Assembly (NCBI GenBank): GCA_965263205.1
Contig: CBDHHF010000032.1
Coordinates: 248,001 to 312,000, forward strand
Length of the DNA: 64,000 bases
Origin: JBCCIM01 sp965263205
GTDB lineage: Bacteria; Bacteroidota; Rhodothermia; Rhodothermales; JAHQVL01
Direction: 5' to 3'
Shown: piece after piece, positions 45,012-53,051 of the stretch
Layout: every line of letters starts with the position of its first letter
Position numbering within the stretch: the stretch's first letter is position 1
Translations under genes and position numbers: made by a program
The notes under the pieces: model-generated
What the model was told of the DNA's origin: nothing
Database searches by the model: none
Seen by the model: only the letters and a program-made list of their open reading frames with translations

Positions 45012-46010
45012 TTAAAGGCCAAGTGCATCGGTAGGGCTTTCGTTGAACAGGTCGCCTTCTCGGATGTATTCGCGCACCATCTTTTCAGATTTGTGTCGTG
45101 TATGCCGCATGATCACACGTTCTGCTTTGCCGGCACGCGCAGCCTGCGTTGTAAAGCCTGCGCGTAAGCTGTGCCCGCTATAAAGCTCGGGGCTCAGGCC
45201 ACAGCGAAGGCACGTTGCTTTAATGATGCGGGCGATTGAGCGTCCGGTGATGGCTTTGTCAGCTACGTTGCCATGCCGGTTAATGCCTCTGAAAACGGGA
45301 CCGCTTTGGATTCCTGCAGCCCGCATCCAGGCACGGACTGCACGGACGGGACACGTAAGGGGATGCTCACCGTGCACAAGTCCCACCACCTGACCACGAC
45401 CTTCCTGATCCGTTTTACTATGCCTTATCAGCACGCGTAAGCCGTCGGGTGTGAACTGTAGATCGCTCACGTGCAATCCTGCCAGTTCACTGCGGCGCAT
45501 GGCGCCGGCAAATCCTATCAATAGCAATGCACGATCTCTGAGGCTTGTCAAGGTTAGCGGGTTGCCGGGTTCATCTGTATTGCGCGGCAGGTGGTCGATC
45601 ATCAGTTTGATGTCTTCCGTGAGTACAGGTGCTACTTTCTCTTTGAGGCGAGATTTTGATCGCACGATACCGCTCCAGACGGAATGCAAGGGTTCGCGAG
45701 AGACCAGTGCGGGGCTATCAAGTCCTGCTGTTTTGTGGGCCTGGCTAATGGAGGCAAGCCGGCGCTCCAGGGTGGTGACTTTGTACGCTTCTGCAAAACT
45801 TGTTATGTACAGCGTAACCGTATCGATAGTGGCCGGCATGGATGCCAGTCCGTTTTCTTCGCACCAGGTACAGAAGTGATTCCAGTCGCTGCGGTACGCT
45901 TTTTTTGTGTTTTCTGCGCGCGACTGCTCAGCATAAGCCTGCGCGCGCGCGGCTGTTTCTTTCAGCGTTGTCAGTGCTCCAGTGGGGGAGTGGGGTGTAA
46001 GATCTGGCAT
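45012..46010 (-). CDS. Tyrosine recombinase/integrase, solitary
   Basis: About 332 residues from the ATG at 46010. The frame extends to 46100, but that would run through a terminator hairpin and a leader rich in Phe/Tyr. An N-terminal SAM-like core-binding domain ('ENTKKAYRSDWNHFCTWCE') is followed by the catalytic domain with all residues: Arg in 'GAMRRSELAGLH', Lys in 'RHSKTDQEGRG', 'SGHSLRAGFTTQ', His in 'RHTRHKSEKM' and Tyr in 'VREYIREGD'. It lacks the extra patch typical of integron integrases. It is not XerC/D of dif resolution by context. It sits in a gene-poor accessory region. Confidence 0.93.
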   Translation of the reverse strand: MPDLTPHSPTGALTTLKETAARAQAYAEQSRAENTKKAYRSDWNHFCTWCEENGLASMPATIDTVTLYITSFAEAYKVTTLERRLASISQAHKTAGLDSPALVSREPLHSVWSGIVRSKSRLKEKVAPVLTEDIKLMIDHLPRNTDEPGNPLTLTSLRDRALLLIGFAGAMRRSELAGLHVSDLQFTPDGLRVLIRHSKTDQEGRGQVVGLVHGEHPLTCPVRAVRAWMRAAGIQSGPVFRGINRHGNVADKAITGRSIARIIKATCLRCGLSPELYSGHSLRAGFTTQAARAGKAERVIMRHTRHKSEKMVREYIREGDLFNESPTDALGL

Positions 46011-46046
46011 ATCGAGCAAGATTGTGTATAGTCGTGACAAAAGATA

Positions 46047-46057
46047 CTTATCGGACG
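46047..46057. repeat. Direct repeat CTTATCGGACG, copy next to integrase start
   Basis: CTTATCGGACG (46047-46057), 37 bases upstream of the integrase ATG and just beyond the subtilase terminator. The same 11 bases recur at 48790-48800 in the same orientation, followed in both by a pyrimidine and TA. Candidate recombinase core half-site; an alternative is chance. Confidence 0.4.
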
Positions 46058-46089
46058 CTAGAAACTCAATAAAAACAAACAGATAAATA

Positions 46090-46126
46090 AAAATCCCCAA
46101 GAGCGAATGTGCTCTCGGGGATTTTT
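46090..46126. terminator. Bidirectional terminator between integrase and subtilase genes
   Basis: Stem AAAATCCCCAAGAGC / GCTCTCGGGGATTTT with a GAATGT loop and one mismatch, with T runs in both directions. On the minus strand it ends the subtilase gene (stop at 46166) and precedes the integrase. Confidence 0.88.
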
Positions 46127-46165
46127 TGCTTGCAGATTGTATGCCTGTGTTGTTGCCGATTGGTA

Positions 46166-47989
46166 TTAGTCGTCTTCTACGAATATCCAGTGCTGACTTG
46201 GATTATCAGCGCAGCTCATTTGTACAACGTTGGCGCCATTGCTTGTGGCATCGTTGCTAACTGCCAGGCACTTACCACTATGTTTGGACTTCACTTGAAA
46301 ATGCCCGTTGTCTTGTTTTAGGATGAGCCATTTCTGGTTGGCATCGTTGTGCGGCGTCCACTGATGGATATTGCCGCCATCTGCATGGGAATATGCCTTG
46401 ACGTCCATTCGTTTGTCGCTATGGTCAGCCGTCAAGGTGTATAAGTCGTTTGCGTGCGCAGCAACATCCCATGTCTGGTTGTCGCCAGAATGGCAGCCCC
46501 ATTGCTGAATATTGCCGCCATTATCCTGTGTACCTTCATGGACGTCTAGGCAGCGGTTACTGCGTACGTTCTTGATGGCATAGGAACCTGGACTCACTGC
46601 ATGACCCACCCAAACAGTTCTGTTTGTTGTGTTTGAGGGCGTGCCTGTTGCATGTGTCCTGGCGCTGTTTATGATAGCCGTATGGACCTCTGCAGGAGTG
46701 GCGGTTGGGTGCTGAGCGAGGTAAAGCGCTGCGGCACCAGTCACGTGACCGGCCGACATGGAGGTGCCCGTCATGGCTGCCATCTCATTGTCGTACACAC
46801 CATCGCCATTGATATCGGAAAGCGATGCCACTTCATCGCCAGGCGCCAGGATGTCAACAATTGGCCCGTAGTTGGAGAAGGAGCTGAAGAGGCCATCTTG
46901 ATTGAATGAACCAACCGTGATCGCGTCTTCAACGTGCGCTGGTGTGACTTTCTCTACCGGAGCACCTTCGTTACCAGCAGCGATGACAAAGACGACGCCG
47001 GCATCGATAGCAGCTTCGATGGCGTCATCAAGCGCTGTGTTGCTGGTGTGACCGATGTTTTCGCCAAGGCTCATGTTAACAACCATCGGTACAGAAGGGT
47101 TGGCTAATTTCTGCGTAAGGATATGCTCTACAGCTGCAATCGTTACGGAGACGTCTGTGCCACCTTCATCGTTTAAGACTTTGTAATTGTGGATCCGAAC
47201 GCCAGGCGCGATGCCCACAAGTCCGTCACTATCATCGATGGCGCCAACGATGCCGGCGATGTGCGTGCCGTGGCCGTCATAATCCCGCGCATCCTGGTTG
47301 TTAAGGTCTCTAAAGTCGATGTTTTCAACAATGTGCATGTCTGTGCGACTGTTCTGCGTTGTACCGTCGCCAACACCCGTGTCAAGGATATACACATTTA
47401 CACCATCTACGCTTCCTTGTCCATCGCCTGAGTTTGCCCAGCTTTCCTGGCCACCAACCGCGGCTACACTCCAGGGGACTTGCTGGCCGGAGTACGCCAT
47501 GTGCGCTGAGTGGAGGGGGGTATCAACGTTGAAGTCTGGCTCAATCCAGGCAATATCTGGGTCGTTTTGCAGCATTGTGATGATCTCTGCAAAGTCGGCC
47601 TCTGTAGACTCATCTTCTATTGAAATAGCAAAACCCGGAAAAGCATTTATAAACTCATACCGGTCAAGTATTTTATACCGGTCAAGAATTTTGTATCGAT
47701 CGAGAATGCGGTAGCGATCAAGGATCCGTTTTGGTGAAACAGAAAAAATCAGATTCAGCTTTGGGTTACCGCTTTTGCTTGCGGTGTCGTAAGAAATAGC
47801 CTGGTGAAGCAGGTCTGGATGGCGTAGCTTTTCCTGGCTTGTTGGTTGGTCTAAATCGATAATGCCGTCGCTTGTCTGGTCTGGGCTTAGGACTGCATCA
47901 CATCCTTGCAGGAGTGCAGGCGCGAGCAGAAGAAAGGCCAGTAGACCATAGGTAATACCGCGGCGGTTGCGATAGGGGGAAGTCTGCAT
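46166..47989 (-). CDS. Subtilisin-family (S8) lipoprotein peptidase with ricin-type domain
   Basis: 607 residues. The signal peptide ends in the lipobox 'PALLQGC' (Cys 30). A propeptide-like inhibitor segment (about 70-155) contains four tandem ILDRY hexamers at residues 89-112. The S8 catalytic triad is visible: Asp 203 in 'YILDTGVGDG', His 240 in 'DGHGTHIAGIVGA', oxyanion Asn 340 in 'AAGNEGAP' and Ser 410 in 'GTSMSAGHVTGAA'. Residues about 470-607 form a ricin-type beta-trefoil with QxW repeats ('IQQWGCHSGDNQTW', 'IHQWTPHNDANQKW', 'CADNPSQHWIF') for glycan binding. The enzyme is a surface protease likely to bind carbohydrate-coated targets. Confidence 0.95.
   Translation of the reverse strand: MQTSPYRNRRGITYGLLAFLLLAPALLQGCDAVLSPDQTSDGIIDLDQPTSQEKLRHPDLLHQAISYDTASKSGNPKLNLIFSVSPKRILDRYRILDRYKILDRYKILDRYEFINAFPGFAISIEDESTEADFAEIITMLQNDPDIAWIEPDFNVDTPLHSAHMAYSGQQVPWSVAAVGGQESWANSGDGQGSVDGVNVYILDTGVGDGTTQNSRTDMHIVENIDFRDLNNQDARDYDGHGTHIAGIVGAIDDSDGLVGIAPGVRIHNYKVLNDEGGTDVSVTIAAVEHILTQKLANPSVPMVVNMSLGENIGHTSNTALDDAIEAAIDAGVVFVIAAGNEGAPVEKVTPAHVEDAITVGSFNQDGLFSSFSNYGPIVDILAPGDEVASLSDINGDGVYDNEMAAMTGTSMSAGHVTGAAALYLAQHPTATPAEVHTAIINSARTHATGTPSNTTNRTVWVGHAVSPGSYAIKNVRSNRCLDVHEGTQDNGGNIQQWGCHSGDNQTWDVAAHANDLYTLTADHSDKRMDVKAYSHADGGNIHQWTPHNDANQKWLILKQDNGHFQVKSKHSGKCLAVSNDATSNGANVVQMSCADNPSQHWIFVEDD
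47654..47725 (-). repeat. Four tandem 18-base repeats encoding (K/R)ILDRY
   Basis: Within the subtilase gene, the 18-base unit coding for ILDRY plus one charged residue occurs four times in tandem (residues 89-112). Third-position and silent differences between units show they are not very recent copies. The segment lies in the propeptide-like region. Confidence 0.9.
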
Positions 47990-49185
47990 AAATGTATCAG
48001 GCTATTCGTCGAATCGATATTCGGAGCCCGGGTGTCGCAGTCGTCTCTTGGGGGTGAGGCAAGACGCTTGGTGCGTTCAGAAATCTCTTTAACAAGGATT
48101 GTGCCACCCACCCAAAAGGCGAATTTGGCTCGATTTAAGCGATTTTAGCTTGCTGCATGTACATACTGCTGGTAGAATGGTAGTGGCACAATTACCTGAT
48201 GTAGTCCTTGGGTGGCGCGTAGACTACCTACTTTTAATATGCCGTTATTGGGGGAGGGTGTTAAAATGTACCCTAATGGTATACAGCCGCGAATACCTCC
48301 TGGTATAGATAAAATGCTGATCACCGGTTGGCGGTACTGTGTAGGGGTTGACTATTGTGTAGCAAGTCCGGGCTCATAGCGTGTTCAGACTAGCCTGGTG
48401 CGAAAAGAAATTGTATTAAACATTTATGGGCCGGCGTCCCGGATTTAAAGCGCCATTACGAGCAAGGGTGACGTGAAGCAGTGAAAGCTACCAATTTGCA
48501 CGACGCAGCATCGCGCTTGATTAGCTACAGTATCAGCAAGCGCATAAAAGGAAAATGAAGATCGAGTCACAGGTCTGACGAAACCGAGCTATTACAAAAC
48601 GACTCAAGGCACCGAGATGGCAAGTCGCTGTAGTGCCGACAAGTAGCTGACGCAAATCTCGCGCGCTATCTGTGTAATTATGCGTGCGGGACAATATCTG
48701 CAGCGCGAGAGAAGGACGCGTAAAATCATAAAACTACCCCAAAACGGCCAGGGAGGCATTTGTACAGTTCTAGTGTCCCATAATGTTCCCTTATCGGACG
48801 TTAAGGCTATGGGCTGTTTTAATGCCGTATTGTGAGGTGTTACACCTAAACTGTTAAATGTTGTACACCATGCTTAAGTCTTTTTATGCCACGCGCTGTG
48901 TCTGTAGTCTTTTTCTCATGGCTTTGAGGACTGCTCGTGGTTTGTGCCTGACGATTAATTACACTATAGAGATCCATGTGTGGTATACAATCGGGAGCTT
49001 GGACTACAGCTTCCGGGCGATTTGGGTGTTACACAGGGTGACCGTAATCCTGCAGCAAGTGGCGGGTGGATTGGCGGGCCTTACTCTCCGCACAGCATTG
49101 ACAGCTAGTAGGCACCCTATTGGGTATTAATAGATTTTCGAAGTGCCGTTATTGGGAAAGTGCATTAAAAAAGAGGCTTTAGTGC
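47990..49185. other. 1.2 kb gene-poor segment with short direct repeats
   Basis: No convincing coding region on either strand, only scattered short frames. It contains the subtilase promoter, a pair of direct repeats sharing TGCCGTTATTGGG (48242-48254 and 49145-49157, both leading into a TTAAAA tract) about 900 bases apart, and the dyad at 48770-48813. I see no tRNA or clear structured RNA. It may be the eroded remnant of mobile DNA. Confidence 0.5.
48770..48813. repeat. Imperfect dyad around CTTATCGGACG (second copy)
   Basis: The second CTTATCGGACG lies at 48790-48800, inside nested imperfect inverted repeats: CCCATA / TATGGG outside, and TAATGTTCC / CGGACGTTA inside, with a short CTTAT spacer. 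This form resembles a tyrosine recombinase crossover site. It bounds the subtilase gene on the side opposite to the integrase-proximal copy. Confidence 0.35.
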
Positions 49186-49580
49186 TTATTTCCGGATTCG
49201 AGCATTTCGACAAAAACAATCCCATTCCCATACAGGTCTAGTGCATGCACATACACCTCTGTTGCCGTCTGCACAGGTTCATTTACAAATACGACCCCCT
49301 TCTCCTGCAAATCAAAAAACAAGCCCACACAGTCAGCTGTGTAGATCACCAAGAGCGGATGACTACCAGACTGATCGCCTACAAGTGCTGCCATTTCACC
49401 CGTTGCTTCCCACAACCAGAGCCCAACTGGAAATTGCGCGCCATAACCGATGTGCACAAACCGATGCTCACCATCGCGCTGGTCTGTGATTACCTCAAAA
49501 CCCAGTTTATCTACATAGAAAGCCAATGCTTCCGTGTAATCGTTTACCAGGAGGGTGAACCGGCCAATACGATGCGCCAT
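49179..49580 (-). CDS. VOC-family (glyoxalase/dioxygenase-fold) protein
   Basis: About 133 residues from ATG 49580. Two beta-alpha-beta-beta-beta modules are visible: 'IGRFTLLVNDYTEALAFYVD' followed by 'LGFEVITDQRDGEHRFVHIG', and 'LFFDLQEKGVVFVNEPVQTA' ending 'LDLYGNGIVFVEML'. This is the vicinal oxygen chelate fold of glyoxalase I, bleomycin-resistance and extradiol dioxygenase proteins. The Glu near the end ('VEML') is a typical metal ligand, but the His usually found in the first strand is absent, so catalysis is uncertain. Confidence 0.85.
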   Translation of the reverse strand: MAHRIGRFTLLVNDYTEALAFYVDKLGFEVITDQRDGEHRFVHIGYGAQFPVGLWLWEATGEMAALVGDQSGSHPLLVIYTADCVGLFFDLQEKGVVFVNEPVQTATEVYVHALDLYGNGIVFVEMLESGNKH

Positions 49581-49684
49581 AACCAAGTGGAGACTGTTTC
49601 AGGTTAGGTCTATGGTACGGTGCGTTGCTATGCAAAACAATACGTTGCAACCTGGCAAGATCTAGCCTCTCCCCTGCCGTTTTA

Positions 49685-50935
49685 CTAATTATTTATTTCT
49701 GCGGCAATTCGATCCAGCATGACGGCCGCCATCGCGCGTGCGCCGATCAATATGGCTGCCTCGTCGGCCACATAGCCTGGCGTGTGTGGCATTCCTACCC
49801 ATCCCTTTTCGCTATTGGATACACCCAGAAAGTACATTACGCCAGGTACGTGTTTCTGGAATAGCCCAAAATCTTCAGAAAATGGAATTGGAACACTGTT
49901 CAGCGCTATGAGGGCATTTTCGCCCAACACCGTTTTAATTGGTGCATGCGAAGCCTGCTCGAGTTCAGGATCATTGATTACGCCAGCTGCATTGGTTTCT
50001 GCATAAGCAAGTGTCGAAGCAATGCCTTGTTCTTTTAGGTCAGCCAGCAGCGCTGCGATGCTACGCTTTATATGACCCCGTATGGCGTCACCGGCAAGTG
50101 ATAAGCCTCCCTGCATTTGCCAGGCCTCTTTATCCGTTTCACGGAGTGTATTGTAAACATGGACCTGCGCAAAGTCGCCGGGTGCAGCGGTTTGCCCTGG
50201 TTCAGTAGTTGAAAGGTTGCGCAGATCTTCTTCCAGTGTGCTTAATGTGCTTTGCAGGTTTTTGCCTTCCAGTCGGATTGTAAAACGGTCTCTGCTGGCC
50301 ATCAGTACCTCTGGCTTGCTACCAATTTGGCCTACTTGCATCGGCGTTGTGTGGTAGGCAAATATGGCATCTGGACGTGGATTCTCAAGGGCGCCGTCAT
50401 CAAGCATCGCACGTGCACCCTGAACATTTTCTTCTGCCGGCTGAAAAATAAAAACTACATTGCCGTGCAGGTCGTCTCGGATAGCATGCATTCCTTCGGC
50501 TAGTGCAATCCCTATTGTTGTGTGGATATCGTGGCCACAAATGTGACGAATACCTGGATACACGGAGGCAAACGAAACGGGATCTGGCTGATTGGAACGC
50601 ACTGCATCCATGTCGGCACGGAAAGCTACAGTGGGCCCTGGCTTACCTCCGGTTAACACGGCTACAACACCGTAGCCGCCAACACGCTCGCGGACTTCAA
50701 GACCGAGGGTGCTGAGATGTTTTGCCACAACGCCGGCGGTGCGTTTCTCCTGGCCCGATAACTCTGGATGCCTGTGCAAATCCCGGCGAAATGCAATCAA
50801 ATCAGGCTCTATGCTTTGCAAATGCTCATCAATACGCTCCTGCAAAGCTGTTAATGGTGCTGATTGATATGCTGCACTCAATTGCACAAGTCCAGCGGCA
50901 TTCAGAAAAGCTAATACGGCAATCAAACGTAGCAT
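49685..50935 (-). CDS. M20-family amidohydrolase, secreted
   Basis: 416 residues with a signal peptide ('LIAVLAFLNAAGLVQLSAAY'). The metal-binding blocks of the M20D (hippurate/IAA-amidohydrolase) family are intact: 'RRDLHRHPELSGQEKRTAG', 'VAFRADMDAV', 'HICGHDIHTTIGIALAEG', 'FIFQPAEENVQGARAMLDDG' and near the end 'PFSEDFGLFQKHVPGVMYFL'. The family hydrolyses N-acyl amino acids. The exported form suggests scavenging of peptides or acyl-amino acids outside the cytoplasm. It is 100 bases upstream of the VOC gene in the same direction. Confidence 0.92.
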   Translation of the reverse strand: MLRLIAVLAFLNAAGLVQLSAAYQSAPLTALQERIDEHLQSIEPDLIAFRRDLHRHPELSGQEKRTAGVVAKHLSTLGLEVRERVGGYGVVAVLTGGKPGPTVAFRADMDAVRSNQPDPVSFASVYPGIRHICGHDIHTTIGIALAEGMHAIRDDLHGNVVFIFQPAEENVQGARAMLDDGALENPRPDAIFAYHTTPMQVGQIGSKPEVLMASRDRFTIRLEGKNLQSTLSTLEEDLRNLSTTEPGQTAAPGDFAQVHVYNTLRETDKEAWQMQGGLSLAGDAIRGHIKRSIAALLADLKEQGIASTLAYAETNAAGVINDPELEQASHAPIKTVLGENALIALNSVPIPFSEDFGLFQKHVPGVMYFLGVSNSEKGWVGMPHTPGYVADEAAILIGARAMAAVMLDRIAAEINN

Positions 50936-51449
50936 GGGTAGATATCCTGGGTGATTTTGCTAGCCGCGTACTCATATGAGTCGGCACACAATCGAAAAGT
51001 AAGTATGCTACGCTTACGAGAGAAATTGCCCGAGGGTTGGATTTTATAAATAGAATACCAGCGCGTGCAATTTCTCCCCTGAAAAAACCATCAAACACCT
51101 ACGCATTCAGCGCATGTCTCGTCCATCTCCACTTCCTTTAATGACCCGTGGGTGCGAAACAAATCCACTGACAAAGAAAAGTAATGTACGTTCGTACTGG
51201 ATGCGCCGCAGGTGAGATTACTTCTTGAAGCACTTGCGCGGTGTGGAGCCGCCAAGAGAATTTAAATTAGGCAAACAAAAACCCGGTGTTGCTATTGAGC
51301 AGCCAACGGGTTGAATGTCGATTTTGCTGGAGCTTTAATCGAGACGCTCCGCAATTGTATATACAGTGCCTGCTGGTACGGATGAGATCCTTCGCTTTCG
51401 CCCAGGATACAGCGCTGACTCTGCTTATATTTTGATTTTTTTGACAGCC
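50936..51449. other. Intergenic region upstream of the M20 gene
   Basis: About 515 bases. It holds the M20 promoter and, at 51273-51312, the terminator of the minus-strand gene at 51450. Short frames on both strands lack family features. Nothing else is seen. Confidence 0.45.
51273..51312 (-). terminator. Minus-strand terminator after the 81-residue membrane protein gene
   Basis: Read on the minus strand: AACCCGTTGGCTGCT / AGCAACACCGGGTT with an internal bulge, followed by TTTTTGTTT. It lies about 140 bases after the stop at 51450. Confidence 0.6.
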
Positions 51450-51695
51450 CTAGTTCAGGTGCAGTCTTTTGCGAGAGTATACGGTGGTATTCTGCTTACG
51501 TACGACCGGATGGCGGTCTCCACTAAATCTTGGTGTAGGCGGCACAGGACGCCGTTCTGGACCACCGGGTGGCGGTGGCGGAGGATTTGATGAAGATCCA
51601 GAATCCTTATTCCATACGAAATGCCATAATAACAGCCCGACCATTACTGGTCCAAAGGCGATTACAACGCTTAATAATTGAAAAACCCAATCCAT
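51450..51695 (-). CDS. Small single-pass membrane protein with proline-rich tail
   Basis: 81 residues. A membrane helix ('FQLLSVVIAFGPVMVGLLLW') is followed by a Pro/Gly-rich cytoplasmic or periplasmic tail ('NPPPPPPGGPERRPVPPTP') and a basic end. A good ribosome-binding sequence (AGGAAGGATC) lies just before the ATG and a terminator follows, which argues for a real gene despite its size. The function is unknown. Confidence 0.55.
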   Translation of the reverse strand: MDWVFQLLSVVIAFGPVMVGLLLWHFVWNKDSGSSSNPPPPPPGGPERRPVPPTPRFSGDRHPVVRKQNTTVYSRKRLHLN

Positions 51696-52330
51696 TGATC
51701 CTTCCTCATGTTTTCGGCAATCGTTTCAAATAGGTAGAAGGTGGTGCTAATTTTTGAGATCGGCGTGCGCAAACAGATCTTTAGAATTTTCCCCGCAATC
51801 CTGCAGCTGCTGTTGCCTGTCCGCGCGCTTCATCTTGTGTCGATATCATTTCGACGTTGCATCCCTTCTTGATGTCTTGGCTGGATGTGCGTAGCACCTC
51901 AATACCTGCTGCCTTTTTGGCAAACCGTTAGGTTACCAACAGATTAATCATGGCCCGTTGAATTGAATGTCTGAATTTGGATTATTCGGGCCTGCTTTAT
52001 GGCGCAGTTTCTGGCTACATGATGAACAAGACCAGCCGGCAACGCTGTTCGTGCAACACACACGTTGGATGAGCAACTATCACGCTATGATTGCGCGAAG
52101 ATCATACGATCTAACACAGAACTGAATCACGCCATCACATGATGTGGAATCACTCAGGAGCCTTCAATGCGCCGTTCAGTTGTGGATGTGTGCCGCCCGT
52201 GAGCGAGCGTCAGAATCATTTTGGCAAATACTATACCGATCCGCCGGCAGAATACGCCACGTCTAGTCTATTTCACAATTGCACGGAATTTGAAACAGAT
52301 TTGTGACGTGATCGCCAAGTCTGCCGTGTG
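51696..52330. other. Gene-free region
   Basis: About 635 bases with no plausible coding frame on either strand. It holds the promoter for the 81-residue protein near its lower end and, presumably, the transcript end of the gene at 52331. I see no strong hairpin, RNA gene or repeat. Confidence 0.45.
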
Positions 52331-52564
52331 CTACGCTTCACCTTTAACAACAGAAGGCGCAAAATCGACCGGCAATACTTCCCTGTAAAGTTTGAGTAGC
52401 TCTTTTTCGATGTGCTCGTGCTTCGCGATCATCTCATTATAGACATCTTCCGGGTCCCGGTCGTCAAGACGTGCAATAATTTGAGACTGAGTCTCGTAAA
52501 TGGTTTCAAGCATAGCCTGATTCTTCAATAACAGGATGAGCAATGCGGTCTGGTCGATAGCCAT
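52331..52564 (-). CDS. Small helical protein, unknown
   Basis: 77 residues, predicted mostly helical: a hydrophobic first helix ('QTALLILLLKNQAMLETIYE') and a charged second one ('VYNEMIAKHEHIEKELLKLY'). No signal peptide, motif or family is recognised. Codon use and the two amphipathic helices look coding. Divergent from the rhodanese gene. Confidence 0.55.
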   Translation of the reverse strand: MAIDQTALLILLLKNQAMLETIYETQSQIIARLDDRDPEDVYNEMIAKHEHIEKELLKLYREVLPVDFAPSVVKGEA

Positions 52565-52694
52565 AATTCAGTCTGGTGCTTGAGTATCCTGCAATATAGT
52601 AAACTTGGGTGCCCGAAAAAGGATCATCCTGTGGAGTTTTTGGTTTTCAGCATGTAAACATCCACAGATCTTAACATACACCCAAGCAATCATT

Positions 52695-53033
52695 ATGCTA
52701 AATCGCCCCGGCGCAAACGAGATCACTGTACAGGACCTGAAAAAAATGATGGATACGGGGGATACGCCCTTTTTGGTTGATGTTCGCCAAGTGGGCGAGC
52801 ATGAGATGGGCAACATTGGCGGCACCCTGATCGTGTTGAATGAATTGCCTAATCGCATAGACGAACTTGCCGCGCAAAAGGAGGAAAAGTTTGTCGTGTA
52901 TTGCCGCTCGGGCGGTCGTTCTGGTCAGGCTGTTCAGTACTTACGCGCCAACGGATACCCGGGCGCAACCAACCTGAAAGGTGGGATGCTCGCGTGGCGA
53001 AATGAAATAGACCCTACGCTCAACGTACAATAA
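52695..53033 (+). CDS. Rhodanese-like domain protein
   Basis: 112 residues, a single-domain rhodanese. 'ITVQDLKKMMDTGDTPFLVD' and 'VRQVGEHEMGNIGG' are the N-terminal blocks and 'VVYCRSGGRSGQAVQYLRAN' the active-site loop with catalytic Cys. The ATG at 52695 is preferred over a frame extension to 52605. Such proteins transfer sulphane sulphur or act in redox. It is 18 bases upstream of miaA and probably co-transcribed, which fits a tRNA-thiolation link, although that is inference. Confidence 0.9.
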   Translation: MLNRPGANEITVQDLKKMMDTGDTPFLVDVRQVGEHEMGNIGGTLIVLNELPNRIDELAAQKEEKFVVYCRSGGRSGQAVQYLRANGYPGATNLKGGMLAWRNEIDPTLNVQ

Positions 53034-53051
53034 GCCGCTTGACGCAGGAGG

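Noticed and set aside
48470..48760. Possible structured RNA or degenerate transposase
   Set aside because: No convincing stem pattern or translated similarity on either strand.
46010..48813. Integron with attC-like site
   Set aside because: The recombinase lacks the IntI-specific patch and the dyad does not fit the RYYYAAC/GTTRRRY core pair; kept only as a candidate recombination site.
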